From positions 2,232,001 through 2,296,000 of the forward strand of contig NZ_CP095757.1 in the NCBI RefSeq assembly GCF_023093535.1: a stretch of 64,000 bases of DNA. Direction: 5' to 3'. Made by a program: the position numbers and the translations under genes. The notes beneath the pieces are model-generated. The model had not been told where the DNA came from, did not search any database, and was given only the letters and a program-made list of their open reading frames with translations. Within the stretch, counting starts at the first letter, position 1. Each line of letters opens with the position of its first letter. Shown one piece after another: positions 1-7,601 of the stretch. The stretch comes from Halovivax limisalsi (GTDB taxonomy: Archaea; Halobacteriota; Halobacteria; Halobacteriales; Natrialbaceae).

Positions 1-1433
1 CCGACGTCGTCGAAGTCGGTCCCCGGCGACTCCGCGACGTACTCGCGCATCGCGGAGGGCTCGACCGCGGCCAGCGCCTCGTCGAAGTCGGCCTTCGTCA
101 CGGTGGGATCGCGGTTCCAGGCCTCGCGCTCGGCCTCGTCGGCCGGCCGTCGGCGGATCGCGGCCATCGCCGCTTCACTGGCGACCGAGTCGAGATCGGC
201 GCCGACGAACCCGTGCGTGCGCGCGGCGAGCGCGTCGAGCGAGACGTCCTCGGCCAGCGGCATTCCGCGGGTGTGAACCTCGAGGATCTCGCGCCGGCCG
301 GCTTCGTCGGGCACGCCGATCTGGATCTCGCGGTCGAAGCGCCCGCCGCGGCGCAGCGCCGGGTCGAGCGAGTCGACCCGGTTGGTCGCGCCGATGACAA
401 TGACGTCGCCCCGGCCGTCGAGGCCGTCCATCAGGGTGAGCAACTGGCCGACGACGCGGCTCTCGGCGTCGGCGTCCTCGTCGCGCGCGCTGGCGATCGA
501 GTCGATCTCGTCGAAGAAGACGATCGAGGGCGACGCGTCGCGAGCCCGGGCGAACGCCTCGCGGAGTTTCTCCTCGGACTCGCCCTTGTACTTCGACATG
601 ATCTCGGGGCCCGAAATCGAGATGAACGTGGCGTCGACCTCGTTGGCGACGGCCCGGGCGATCAGCGTCTTCCCCGTCCCGGGCGGCCCGTACAACAACA
701 CGCCGGAGGGTGGATCGACGCCGAGGCGACCGAACAGCGCCGACTCCGTCAGCGGCAACTCGATCATCTCCCGGACGAGTTCGAGCTCCTCGTCGAGGCC
801 GCCGATGTCCTCGTAGGTGACCCCGCCAGCCGTCCCCGGGGCCACCGATCCCCGATCGGGGGATCCTGCTGTACGCTCGGCAGCCGTCCCCTCGCCGCTC
901 GCCGCATCGGCGGTGGTTCCCTCTCCGGTGACGCGAACCTCCGTCGATCCGGTGATCCGGACGTCGCCGTCCGGCGTCGTGTCCACGACGCGGAACGGTT
1001 CCGCGGCGACGCCCTCGATGCGTATCTGTTCGTCCGTTCGGACCGGTCGATTCCGGAGTTTCTGGTTGGCGACGCGCTCGGTGAGTTGCGTCTCCGCGTC
1101 GTTCGCGGTCGGCGGCGGCGCGAGCACGACCGTCTCCGCGTCCGGGATCGGGCTTCCATCGAGGGCCGCGACCGTCACCGTGTCCCCGACGTGGGCGCCG
1201 GCGTTCGCGCGGGCGTCCGCGTCGATCTGGATCACCCCGTCGTCGACCGTCGGATCGGCGGGCCACATCTTGGCGACGGTGGACTTGTTCCCCTCGATGC
1301 GGACCGAGTCGCCGCTCAACACGCCGAGCGCGCGTCTCGCTCGTTCCGGAATGCGGGCGACGCCGCGGCCGGCATCTCGCTTCTCGGCCGCGCGGACCGA
1401 GAGGCGAACTCCGTCTGCGTCCGACTCGCTCAT
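1..1433 (-). CDS. CDC48/VCP-type AAA+ ATPase (3' end outside window)
   Basis: Reading from the ATG at 1433, the protein opens with a CDC48 N-domain-like region (double-psi barrel style, [19 protein letters not shown]), then a variable acidic linker, then an AAA+ module beginning near residue 200 with YEDIGGL. Walker A is GPPGTGKT (about 690-670), Walker B is IVFFDEID (about 525-505), followed by sensor-1 GATNR and the arginine-finger region [11 protein letters not shown]48-family ATPases are hexameric unfoldases acting on proteasome substrates and complexes. The frame is still open at position 1, so the second ATPase domain, if present, lies outside the window. The start is chosen because it gives the canonical N-domain opening MSESD. 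Confidence 0.93.
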   Translation of the reverse strand, partial: MSESDADGVRLSVRAAEKRDAGRGVARIPERARRALGVLSGDSVRIEGNKSTVAKMWPADPTVDDGVIQIDADARANAGAHVGDTVTVAALDGSPIPDAETVVLAPPPTANDAETQLTERVANQKLRNRPVRTDEQIRIEGVAAEPFRVVDTTPDGDVRITGSTEVRVTGEGTTADAASGEGTAAERTAGSPDRGSVAPGTAGGVTYEDIGGLDEELELVREMIELPLTESALFGRLGVDPPSGVLLYGPPGTGKTLIARAVANEVDATFISISGPEIMSKYKGESEEKLREAFARARDASPSIVFFDEIDSIASARDEDADAESRVVGQLLTLMDGLDGRGDVIVIGATNRVDSLDPALRRGGRFDREIQIGVPDEAGRREILEVHTRGMPLAEDVSLDALAARTHGFVGADLDSVASEAAMAAIRRRPADEAEREAWNRDPTVTKADFDEALAAVEPSAMREYVAESPGTDFDDV

Positions 1434-1547
1434 ACGCCGAGTCTTTCGCGCCTGCCACCTTGAGAATTATCCTGCCCGGCGAGTCCGTCCGGCTTCACGT
1501 CGGATGTCCGGCACAATATCTATTGGACAGCGGCCCATTCCCACCGT

Positions 1548-1682
1548 ATGGTCGCCGAAACGGAGCGAGACGGCGCAACCTGGTACGAGTGTGAGATCTG
1601 TGGCCTCCTCTTCGACGAGTACGAGGACGCATCGATGCACGAATCGAACTGCGACGACGAGGATCCGTCCTACATCCAGTGA
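1548..1682 (+). CDS. 44-aa zinc-finger protein, DUF7128-like
   Basis: A 44-residue protein beginning MVAETERDGATWYECEICG and ending EDPSYIQ. A CxxC pair followed by a His and a final Cys (C-x2-C-x12-H-x3-C) can form one zinc site. Its size, its ATWYECEICGLLF core and its PSYIQ end match what I remember of the haloarchaeal DUF7128 family, whose function is unknown. It is transcribed divergently from the CDC48-like ATPase. A cAATATcTATTGG stretch about 30 bp upstream could supply the TATA element. It is too short for many gene finders. Confidence 0.8.
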   Translation: MVAETERDGATWYECEICGLLFDEYEDASMHESNCDDEDPSYIQ

Positions 1683-1772
1683 CCGACGCGGTGCCGTCGG
1701 CCCGTGGAGCGCGACGAGGCGCCGCCGTACAGCAGCGACCGGCGAGGACGGTCCGTTGGCCGGTGAGATCGA

Positions 1773-2225
1773 CTACTCGTCCGCCGTGTCCTCGGTCGCT
1801 ACCGATTCCACGAGTTCGTAGGCGTGTTCGCTCAGTTGATCCTCGGCGAAGACGAAGACGCGCCCGTCGACGACCGAGTGATCCGCCGAGACGGTGACCG
1901 AATGCCCAGCAGCTTCGGCCGTCACGCCGGGGAAGAGCTCGGCTCGCTCGCCGTCGTCGAGGCCGACCCGACCGACGCCGGTCGATTCGAGGATCGAGGC
2001 GTCAGTTTTCAGGTCGTTGACGTACGTGAGCACCCCGTCGATCCCGTCCGGATCGGTGACGAGCACGTGGACCTCCTTTCCCGGCGGCGTCGTGAGCTCA
2101 CCCTCGACCGGTTCCGGGGGTCCGTGATAGAAGACCTCCCGACCGTCGAGGTAGCGAACGACCACACCGCCATCCACGAGATCCACTTCGAGCGTACTCG
2201 GGGCGACGTCCGAACGGGTGCTCAT
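1773..2225 (-). CDS. DUF5796-like haloarchaeal protein
   Basis: 150 residues, acidic, no signal peptide and no membrane segment. The core LEVDLVDGGVVVRYLDGREVFYHG, the EVHVLVTDP stretch and the FVFAEDQLSEHAYELV end are typical of a conserved haloarchaeal family that I recall as DUF5796. Predicted strands alternate in a beta-rich fold; no catalytic motif is visible. It has its own transcript, divergent from shikimate kinase. Function unknown; family name is from memory. Confidence 0.82.
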   Translation of the reverse strand: MSTRSDVAPSTLEVDLVDGGVVVRYLDGREVFYHGPPEPVEGELTTPPGKEVHVLVTDPDGIDGVLTYVNDLKTDASILESTGVGRVGLDDGERAELFPGVTAEAAGHSVTVSADHSVVDGRVFVFAEDQLSEHAYELVESVATEDTADE

Positions 2226-2423
2226 GGGAGACGATTACGCGACGGTCGCTAAAAACCTGTTCGCGTCGGGACGCGGTGTTTCGTCGCATCGAAACCGGGC
2301 GACCCGAATGCGCGACCACATGGGGATTCCGACGCCAGCAGGGACCCGGTCGCGGACGCGGGATGCGTCGAAAGGACTGACGGCACCGCCAGCCGTAAGT
2401 AGTCGCTCGACGGACAACCGACC

Positions 2424-3299
2424 ATGGATGGCCGCGCCGTCGCTCCCGCCGCCGGGACGGTCGTCAACGCGCTCGCGACCGGTCGAGGCGCGGCCTTCGC
2501 GATCGATCTCGAGACGACGGCGACCGTCGAGCTGACGGACGACGGAACGACGTCGGGCGCGGTCGAGGGATCGCCGGAGGCCGATACGCGACTGATCGAG
2601 CTCGCGGCCGGACGAACGATCGAGCGATTCGGGTCCCGGGCCGGCGTCGACGTCCAGACGACCGGCGCCGACGTCCGGACGGAGAGCGCGGTTCCGATGG
2701 CGGCCGGGCTGAAGAGTTCGAGCGCGGCGGCGAACGCGACCGTCCTCGCGACGCTCGACGCGCTGGAGCTCGCGTCGTCCGTCGATACGACCGAGGCCTG
2801 TCGCGTCGGCGTCGAGGCGGCCAGGGCCGCCGGGGTCACCGTCACCGGCGCGTTCGACGACGCCTCGGCGAGCATGCTCGGCGGCCTGACGGTCACGGAC
2901 AACGAGGCGGACGAACTGCTCGCTCGCGTGACCGTCGACTGGGACGTGCTCGTCTACACGCCGCCGGAACGGGCGTACAGCGCCGATGCGGACGTCGCGG
3001 CCTGCCAGCGCGTCGCCCCGATGGCCGATCTGAGCATCGAGTTGGCCCTCGACGGTCGCTACGGCGAGGCGATGTCCGTCAACGGGCTCGCGTTCTGCGG
3101 CGCGCTCGGGTTCTCGCCCGACCCGATCGTCGACGCCCTCCCGGACGTGGCGGGCGCCTCGCTTTCCGGGACGGGCCCGAGTTACGTCGCCGTCGGAGCG
3201 GACGACACCGCGCTCGATCGGGTCCAGAGGGCCTGGGAGGAGCGCCCGGGGACGGTGCGACGCACGACCACGCGAACGGAGGGAGCAACCACTGCATGA
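2424..3299 (+). CDS. aroK: Shikimate kinase, archaeal GHMP type
   Basis: 291 residues. Phosphorylates shikimate to shikimate 3-phosphate with ATP in the common aromatic pathway. It belongs to the GHMP kinase fold, not the bacterial AroK fold: the phosphate-binding motif PMAAGLKSSSAAANA lies near residue 92, and the C-terminal GTGPSY motif near residue 250. Opening MDGRAVAPAAGTVVNALATGRGAAFAIDL is typical of the archaeal enzyme. The stop codon overlaps the start of chorismate mutase by 4 bp (ATGA), so both aromatic-pathway genes are translationally coupled. Confidence 0.95.
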   Translation: MDGRAVAPAAGTVVNALATGRGAAFAIDLETTATVELTDDGTTSGAVEGSPEADTRLIELAAGRTIERFGSRAGVDVQTTGADVRTESAVPMAAGLKSSSAAANATVLATLDALELASSVDTTEACRVGVEAARAAGVTVTGAFDDASASMLGGLTVTDNEADELLARVTVDWDVLVYTPPERAYSADADVAACQRVAPMADLSIELALDGRYGEAMSVNGLAFCGALGFSPDPIVDALPDVAGASLSGTGPSYVAVGADDTALDRVQRAWEERPGTVRRTTTRTEGATTA

Positions 3300-3604
3300 C
3301 ACCCCCAGACGAGCCCACGGAACCGAACGCATCGGACATGAGCCTCGCGGAACTGCGCGAGGAGATCGAAGAGATCGACCAGGAACTCGTCCAGTTGATC
3401 GCCAGGCGCACCTACGTCGCCGATACGATCGCCCGGGTCAAAGCCGAGGAGGACCTCCCCACGACCGACGAGGATCAGGAGGATCGAGTGATGGAGCGAG
3501 CCGGCGAGAACGCGGCCCGCTTCGACGTCGATTCGAACCTCGTGAAAGCCATCTTCCGCCTCCTGATAGAACTGAACAAGGTCGAACAGCGGGAGAATCG
3601 GTAG
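3296..3604 (+). CDS. Chorismate mutase, AroQ class
   Basis: 102 residues, all helical. Converts chorismate to prephenate, the branch to phenylalanine and tyrosine. The AroQ pattern is clear: LREEIEEIDQELVQLIARRTYVADTIARVK, then EDRVMERA and a final helix ending VEQRENR. Overlaps shikimate kinase by 4 bp. The last codons are part of a 55-bp sequence that recurs 833 bp downstream beyond a vapBC cassette, so this 3' end appears to be a duplicated junction. Confidence 0.93.
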   Translation: MTPPDEPTEPNASDMSLAELREEIEEIDQELVQLIARRTYVADTIARVKAEEDLPTTDEDQEDRVMERAGENAARFDVDSNLVKAIFRLLIELNKVEQRENR

Positions 3605-3628
3605 CGGCTACGCTACCGGATACGTTCC
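3574..3628. repeat. Direct repeat, copy 1 (3' end of chorismate mutase)
   Basis: Fifty-five bases whose first 30 and last 12 are identical to 4407-4461, with only the 13 bases between them diverged. It covers the last codons and stop of chorismate mutase. Together the two copies bracket the vapC-vapB pair. Confidence 0.85.
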
Positions 3629-3629
3629 A

Positions 3630-4022
3630 CTAGTACGACCGCACTTCGAGGGCATCGACACGATTGAAATGGTTCGTATTTCTCGTAATAACCGGCTCGT
3701 CGTTCAGGAGGGCCGTTGCTGCGATGATACAATCCTCCCGCTCGATCTGCGTGCCACCGTTGATTAGTTCACCGGAGAGTTTCCCGGCTTTTCGCATTAC
3801 GGCCTGGTCGGCACTTACCACGTGCTTCGTTTCCAGTACGTCGAGGATACGTTCTCGTTTGGTTTCCGGCGCTTGTGAGCGGGCGACACCCTCGTAGAGC
3901 TCGAGCACCGTTACGGAGGATACTTTCTGTGGCCGTGATTCCTTCTCGACGATGTCGAGAAGCCGTTTTGCGTTTTCGTCACCACGTAACAAATCGATGA
4001 TAAACGATGTATCCTGAATCAT
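3630..4022 (-). CDS. vapC: VapC-type PIN-domain toxin
   Basis: 130 residues. PIN-domain ribonuclease toxin. The acidic active-site residues of the family are visible: Asp in MIQDTSFIIDLL (residues 4 and 10), Glu in VTVLELYEGV, Asp in REDCIIAATAL, and the C-terminal VITRNTNHFNRV. Its start overlaps the stop of the upstream vapB by 4 bp (ATGA), the usual antitoxin-first order. Codon use is more AT-rich than the flanking aromatic genes, consistent with acquisition. The target RNA cannot be told from sequence. Confidence 0.92.
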   Translation of the reverse strand: MIQDTSFIIDLLRGDENAKRLLDIVEKESRPQKVSSVTVLELYEGVARSQAPETKRERILDVLETKHVVSADQAVMRKAGKLSGELINGGTQIEREDCIIAATALLNDEPVITRNTNHFNRVDALEVRSY

Positions 4023-4279
4023 TCCGCCTTCCCGTTATCAACTGCTTCGTCGAGCTCCGCTGTGAGGCGGTTACTCCGTTCTTTGGACCGAGTGCGCCCC
4101 TCCTCGATAGCGCTTTCGAGGTCCGTAGCCTCCGTCTCGGAGAGGATCCCTGCGACTTCATTCCAGGACCGTTCTCCTGCGAGGCGTTTGACGGTTTCAC
4201 TGAAACTCTCTCCTTCCTTCTTTCGAGCCTTCAACCGCTCGTAGGCTTCTTCGTCGAGTGAAATCGTTTTCGTTGCCAT
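4019..4279 (-). CDS. vapB: VapB-type antitoxin
   Basis: 86 residues. Starts MATKTISLDEEAYERLKARK, a ribbon-helix-helix DNA-binding opening seen in archaeal VapB antitoxins, followed by FSETVKRLAG and a long charged helix that would wrap the toxin. An in-frame upstream extension exists, but the ATG at 4279 sits about 30 bp from a strong TATA element and gives a family-length protein. It would bind VapC and repress the shared promoter. Confidence 0.9.
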   Translation of the reverse strand: MATKTISLDEEAYERLKARKKEGESFSETVKRLAGERSWNEVAGILSETEATDLESAIEEGRTRSKERSNRLTAELDEAVDNGKAE

Positions 4280-4316
4280 CGTAATACACAGTACTACATG
4301 CATACTTAAAAACCAT
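4280..4316 (-). promoter_or_regulatory. vapBC promoter
   Basis: Read on the minus strand this has GGTTTTTAAGTATGCATG, a good archaeal TATA element near 4308, about 30 bp from the vapB ATG, giving a leader of only a few bases. The AT-rich stretch is conspicuous in the GC-rich surroundings. Confidence 0.55.
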
Positions 4317-4406
4317 GGCGGATGGATCGTGCTTGGTACAAACGGTAAGTGACGGGCTGGATAAGCGACAACGTACGCAGAACTGTGTAACGAAAGGTAT
4401 CGAACA

Positions 4407-4461
4407 GAACAAGGTCGAACAGCGGGAGAATCGGTAAGGGCAGTTCTCACGGATACGTTCC
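4407..4461. repeat. Direct repeat, copy 2 (orphan chorismate mutase 3' end)
   Basis: Matches 3574-3628 in its first 30 and last 12 bases at the same internal spacing. In the chorismate mutase frame it reads NKVEQRENR then stop, but no gene body precedes it. It marks the far side of the vapBC cassette. Confidence 0.85.
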
Positions 4462-4598
4462 GCGGTACCACCGGACAAACTATTTCAGCTCTCGATCGCC
4501 GGCGCCTGTCACGGTCGCGGAGACGTGATCGAATATCAGATTGGACGCAAGGGCAGACAGGAACCCCGACGCCCGTCGTGCTCACCGCCGATCGCCGG

Positions 4599-6419
4599 TT
4601 ACTGGTCCGTGCGCGCCGCGGGCTCGAGGTCCGCCAGCGCGTTCGAGACCGTGCCGTGGGTGTTGACCTCGGGCGGTTCGTGGTCGACGTCGTAGCCGTA
4701 CTCGACCAGCCGGTTTCGGTTCAGACAGACCTTGTCGAACTCCGGCTGGAACAGGTCGAACAGCTCGAACCGTTCCTCGAGTTCCGGGAACTGCGAGTGG
4801 TACCGTTCGATGCTGGCCCGGACCCGCCGCCAGAGGCGTTCCTCGTCGTACCCCTCCTCGCGGTGTAACAGGTCGGCGACGTACCGGAGGACGCAGATGA
4901 ACAGCGTGGCGACGATGTGCTGGCACAGTCGCTCCGGTGACCGTTGGTGGATGATGTCCTCGTGTTCGTACAGGCCGTCCGGGAGTCGGCCGAGTTCCGG
5001 GAGCCATACCTCGCTGACGGCGATCTCGTCCACGTAGTCCTTGATCGCGAGCCGGGTCGGCTGGCCGTCCCGCAGGACGAGCATCGTGTTCGTTCCGTGG
5101 GGCATGAACACCATCCCGTAGCGATAGAGGTAGTGGAGCAGCGGCGGGAGTAGTACGTCGAAGCAGTCGGCCAGCCACTGGTCGATGGAGCGACCGGCTC
5201 GGTCGGCGAGCTTCGAGACGATGGGCGTCCCGTCGGTGTCCCGGTGCATGAGCGCCGAGAGGGTCAGCACCTGCTCGTCGTCGTCCACGAGGGCCTCGAC
5301 GCTCTCGCGCCACACCGCCCCGAGCAGTTCGTGGTACTGGTAGGGCGCGTCGTCGATCTGGGAGAATTCGGGGTGGTCGACGGTGAGACTCGCGATCTCG
5401 CCCGGCAACACGAGGTCGCAGTCGTCCCGGAGGTAGGGGTCGTCGTCGCGGATTGACGTGACGTACTCCGTGACCCGCGGCGCGGCGAGCGCCTGCTCGC
5501 CCGGGAGTCCGCGGTAGACGATGGTGTTTAGCACCCGGATCGGGACCTTGACGTGCGGTTTCTCGGGATCGTCGACGTTCGTGAGCGTCCGAATCGACTG
5601 CTGTGGGAGATAGGTGTTCGGTCCGGTACCGAGCGGGACGATGGTATCGGTGGCGATGTCCGTGGCGAACAGTTGCGCAATGGTGTTGTCCCACTGCCAC
5701 TGGTGGACCGGCAGAAAGTAGTAGTCGTCGGGGTCGTGGCCCTCGGTCCGAAGTGTATCCTCGAACGACGCCACGGCGTCACCCAACTGCTGGTCCATCA
5801 ACGACTCGTGGTCGAGTCCGTCGACGCTTCGGAAGTCGGCTCGCTCGCGGTGTGCGCCGACCCAGACGAGCGACTGCGGCGCTTTGCGTTCCGGAGCGTA
5901 CGACCGGTAGTCGTCGTACCCGAAGCCGATGCGACCCTTGTTGACGGTGAACCACGGGTGGCCCTCCATCTCGCCCTCGATGGCCGCGTACTCCATGTCG
6001 AGAATGCTCTCCGTGGCGGTCTCCTTGCGCGCGTCGATGTGGGCGTCGGCGACCAGCGTGTTGTTGTACTCCCGGACGAGATGGCTCGCCGTCTCGGGAG
6101 CGACGCCGAGGCGCTCTCTGGCGTCGAGAAGGAACTGGACGGGGTCGGTCGCGGCGGTCCAGTCCTCGCCGTCCCGGCGTTCGATGCTGTCGGCATCGAC
6201 TCGGTAGCTGTCGAACGGCCGGGACGTGGATGCAAATCGGTAGGATACGTCGCCGTAGTCGAGGCGATACCGGGTCCACTCGCCCTCCGTCCCCGTCTCG
6301 GTGGGCTCGAGCAGGTCCTCGTAGAGGAACTCCTCGAACAGCTTTGCGAGGAGGTCGGTGCTCACGTCGGTCCATCGTTCCGTCTCGAGTGCTGTCGTCA
6401 GCGTCTCTCGTCCGTTCAT
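4599..6419 (-). CDS. NIS siderophore synthetase, IucA/IucC family (RhbF/IucC role)
   Basis: 606 residues from MNGRETL. NIS synthetases adenylate a carboxylate of citrate and couple it to an amine or hydroxylamine. Visible motifs: EGHPWFTVNKGRIGF (ATP/substrate site), HQWQW (equivalent of HPWQ), GPNTYLPQQSIRTL, PHVKVPIRVLNT, and HGTNTMLVL followed by AIKDYVDE, then the FerR-like C-terminus with CLNRNRL. It is the second NIS enzyme of the window and probably performs the second condensation on the citrate intermediate. It is separated from the main biosynthetic operon by about 8 kb. Its ATG overlaps the stop of a 34-codon upstream ORF. Confidence 0.92.
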   Translation of the reverse strand: MNGRETLTTALETERWTDVSTDLLAKLFEEFLYEDLLEPTETGTEGEWTRYRLDYGDVSYRFASTSRPFDSYRVDADSIERRDGEDWTAATDPVQFLLDARERLGVAPETASHLVREYNNTLVADAHIDARKETATESILDMEYAAIEGEMEGHPWFTVNKGRIGFGYDDYRSYAPERKAPQSLVWVGAHRERADFRSVDGLDHESLMDQQLGDAVASFEDTLRTEGHDPDDYYFLPVHQWQWDNTIAQLFATDIATDTIVPLGTGPNTYLPQQSIRTLTNVDDPEKPHVKVPIRVLNTIVYRGLPGEQALAAPRVTEYVTSIRDDDPYLRDDCDLVLPGEIASLTVDHPEFSQIDDAPYQYHELLGAVWRESVEALVDDDEQVLTLSALMHRDTDGTPIVSKLADRAGRSIDQWLADCFDVLLPPLLHYLYRYGMVFMPHGTNTMLVLRDGQPTRLAIKDYVDEIAVSEVWLPELGRLPDGLYEHEDIIHQRSPERLCQHIVATLFICVLRYVADLLHREEGYDEERLWRRVRASIERYHSQFPELEERFELFDLFQPEFDKVCLNRNRLVEYGYDVDHEPPEVNTHGTVSNALADLEPAARTDQ

Positions 6420-6520
6420 GCGTCGTCCTCCGTCGTACCGGTCGGTCGGATCTCGCTGTCGGTCGGTTGGTGCACTGGCTGGTCGAGGCGGGCGCCGTGA
6501 GGAACGGGCTGATCGATCAT
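6416..6520 (-). CDS. Small coupled ORF upstream of NIS synthetase
   Basis: 34 codons beginning MIDQPVPHGARLDQPVHQ. Its ATG overlaps the stop of a 15-codon leaderless ORF and its own TGA overlaps the ATG of the NIS synthetase, both by 4 bp. This chain is what supports it; there is no recognisable domain. It may be a coupling leader rather than a functional protein. Confidence 0.4.
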   Translation of the reverse strand: MIDQPVPHGARLDQPVHQPTDSEIRPTGTTEDDA

Positions 6521-6564
6521 GGGGGTGCGTGCGACCGCAATGTGCTGTCGGGGTTCCGTGCCAT
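6517..6564 (-). CDS. 15-codon leaderless uORF
   Basis: ATG at 6564 lies 26 bp from the centre of a TTTATG element (6593-6588), the spacing expected for a leaderless transcript. It encodes MARNPDSTLRSHAPP and stops on the ATG of the next small ORF (ATGA). Probably feeds ribosomes to the NIS synthetase by translational coupling. Confidence 0.35.
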   Translation of the reverse strand: MARNPDSTLRSHAPP

Positions 6565-6568
6565 ATTG

Positions 6569-6586
6569 TTTTAGGCTGACCTAAAA
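6569..6586. promoter_or_regulatory. Iron box 1 (NIS synthetase promoter)
   Basis: Perfect inverted repeat TTTTAGG-CTGA-CCTAAAA. On the minus strand it lies between TATA (TTTATG, 6593-6588) and the predicted start at 6564, so a bound repressor would block initiation. The pattern resembles DtxR/IdeR-family metal-dependent repressor operators. Confidence 0.85.
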
Positions 6587-6684
6587 GCATAAAGGTGTTT
6601 CTATACTCCTCTCAGATCGTCCGTTCATCACATCCGACCGGTGAAACATTCGGCGATCAGGCCAGCTCGAACGGCCCGACAATA

Positions 6685-6702
6685 TTTTAGGGTGACCTAA
6701 AT
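6685..6702. promoter_or_regulatory. Iron box 2 (RraA-like gene promoter)
   Basis: TTTTAGG-GTGA-CCTAAAT, divergent partner of box 1, 116 bp away. On the plus strand it overlaps the AATATTTTA TATA element. An ATG at 6707 has leaderless spacing but is in a different frame from the RraA-like gene, which instead has a strong GGAGG site further down. Confidence 0.82.
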
Positions 6703-6830
6703 ATCGATGGCTTTATTGCGGTTTCGGCGGCACTGGGGGAGTGTATGCACGCAACAGGTATGGCGACGGCGCGCCCCGCTCGTCGACCGACCGCGCCGTC
6801 TGCGTCCAGGGCCGTTTCGGGAGGGAGGCG

Positions 6831-7502
6831 ATGGTGATCGAGACATTCGACCGGCCCAGCGAGGAGACGCTGTCCGAACTCGAACGAGTGGACCCGAACG
6901 AGCTCGGCCATCACAGGCACTTCGGGCACGCGGCACCCGAACTCGCGTTCATGGAGACGGCGCGCTCGGCGAGCGTGGTCGGCTCGGCGCTGACCGTCCG
7001 AATCCCGCCCGTGGACGGTACGATGGTCCACAAGGCGACGGAACTCGCCGAACCGACGGACGTCATCGTCATCGAGATGGACGGCCACGAGACGAACGCG
7101 CCGTGGGGCGAGATCACCACCCACGCTGCGGTCGCGAACGGCGCTCGCGGCGTGGTCATCGGCGGGGCAGTGACGGACACCGCGGCGATCCGAGAAATCG
7201 ACTTCCCGGTCTACGCCCGCGAGAAGACGACGAGAACGGTCCAGCGCCTCGAGGATAGTCTGGGCGGCGACATCAACGTTCCCGTGCAGGTCGGCGGTGC
7301 CGTCGTTCGACCGGGAGACGTCGCGATCGGGAACGGGGACGGCGTCGCGTTCGTTCCCCGAGACGAAGTCGAACACGTTCTCGAGCACTACACGGGCCAC
7401 TCCGAAGCGGAACGGGACGTCATCGACCGCCTCTACGAGGGAGAATCGCTCGCGGACATCTCCGGGGCGAACGACCGCATCGCAGCCCTTCGCGACGAGT
7501 AA
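6831..7502 (+). CDS. RraA/HMG-aldolase-like protein
   Basis: 223 residues from the ATG at 6831, which follows GGGAGGGAGGCG, a strong ribosome site; longer starts in frame (GTG 6741) are possible. The family is a swivelling-domain fold that includes the RNase E regulator RraA and Mg-dependent 4-hydroxy-4-methyl-2-oxoglutarate aldolase/oxaloacetate decarboxylases. Visible: MVHKATELAEPTDVIVIEMDG, the glycine-rich NGARGVVIGGAVTD, FPVYAREKT, and GDVAIGNGDGVAFVPRDEV. The usual Arg-Asp pair of the aldolase active site reads Thr-Asp here, so catalysis may differ or be absent. It sits behind iron box 2, so it is likely iron-repressed; its role in siderophore metabolism is unknown. Confidence 0.8.
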   Translation: MVIETFDRPSEETLSELERVDPNELGHHRHFGHAAPELAFMETARSASVVGSALTVRIPPVDGTMVHKATELAEPTDVIVIEMDGHETNAPWGEITTHAAVANGARGVVIGGAVTDTAAIREIDFPVYAREKTTRTVQRLEDSLGGDINVPVQVGGAVVRPGDVAIGNGDGVAFVPRDEVEHVLEHYTGHSEAERDVIDRLYEGESLADISGANDRIAALRDE

Positions 7503-7577
7503 CGCGGCCGAAACGACGCGGCCCCGCCGTTCGAATCGCGCCCCCTTACGCTTGATACAAAACTGCAAAGGTTTATG

Positions 7578-7595
7578 TTTTAGGTGAGCCTAAAA
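7578..7595. promoter_or_regulatory. Iron box 3 (deacetylase/MATE operon)
   Basis: Perfect TTTTAGG-TGAG-CCTAAAA. TATA (TTTATG, 7572-7577) abuts its left edge and the ATG at 7602 lies about 27 bp from the TATA centre, giving a leaderless transcript with the operator between TATA and start. Confidence 0.87.
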
Positions 7596-7601
7596 CCAGT
7601 A

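Noticed and set aside
6707-7258. 183-codon ORF starting at the leaderless-position ATG behind iron box 2
   Set aside because: Arg-rich, no domain, and overlaps the RraA-like gene in another frame; the RraA-like frame has motifs and a strong ribosome site.
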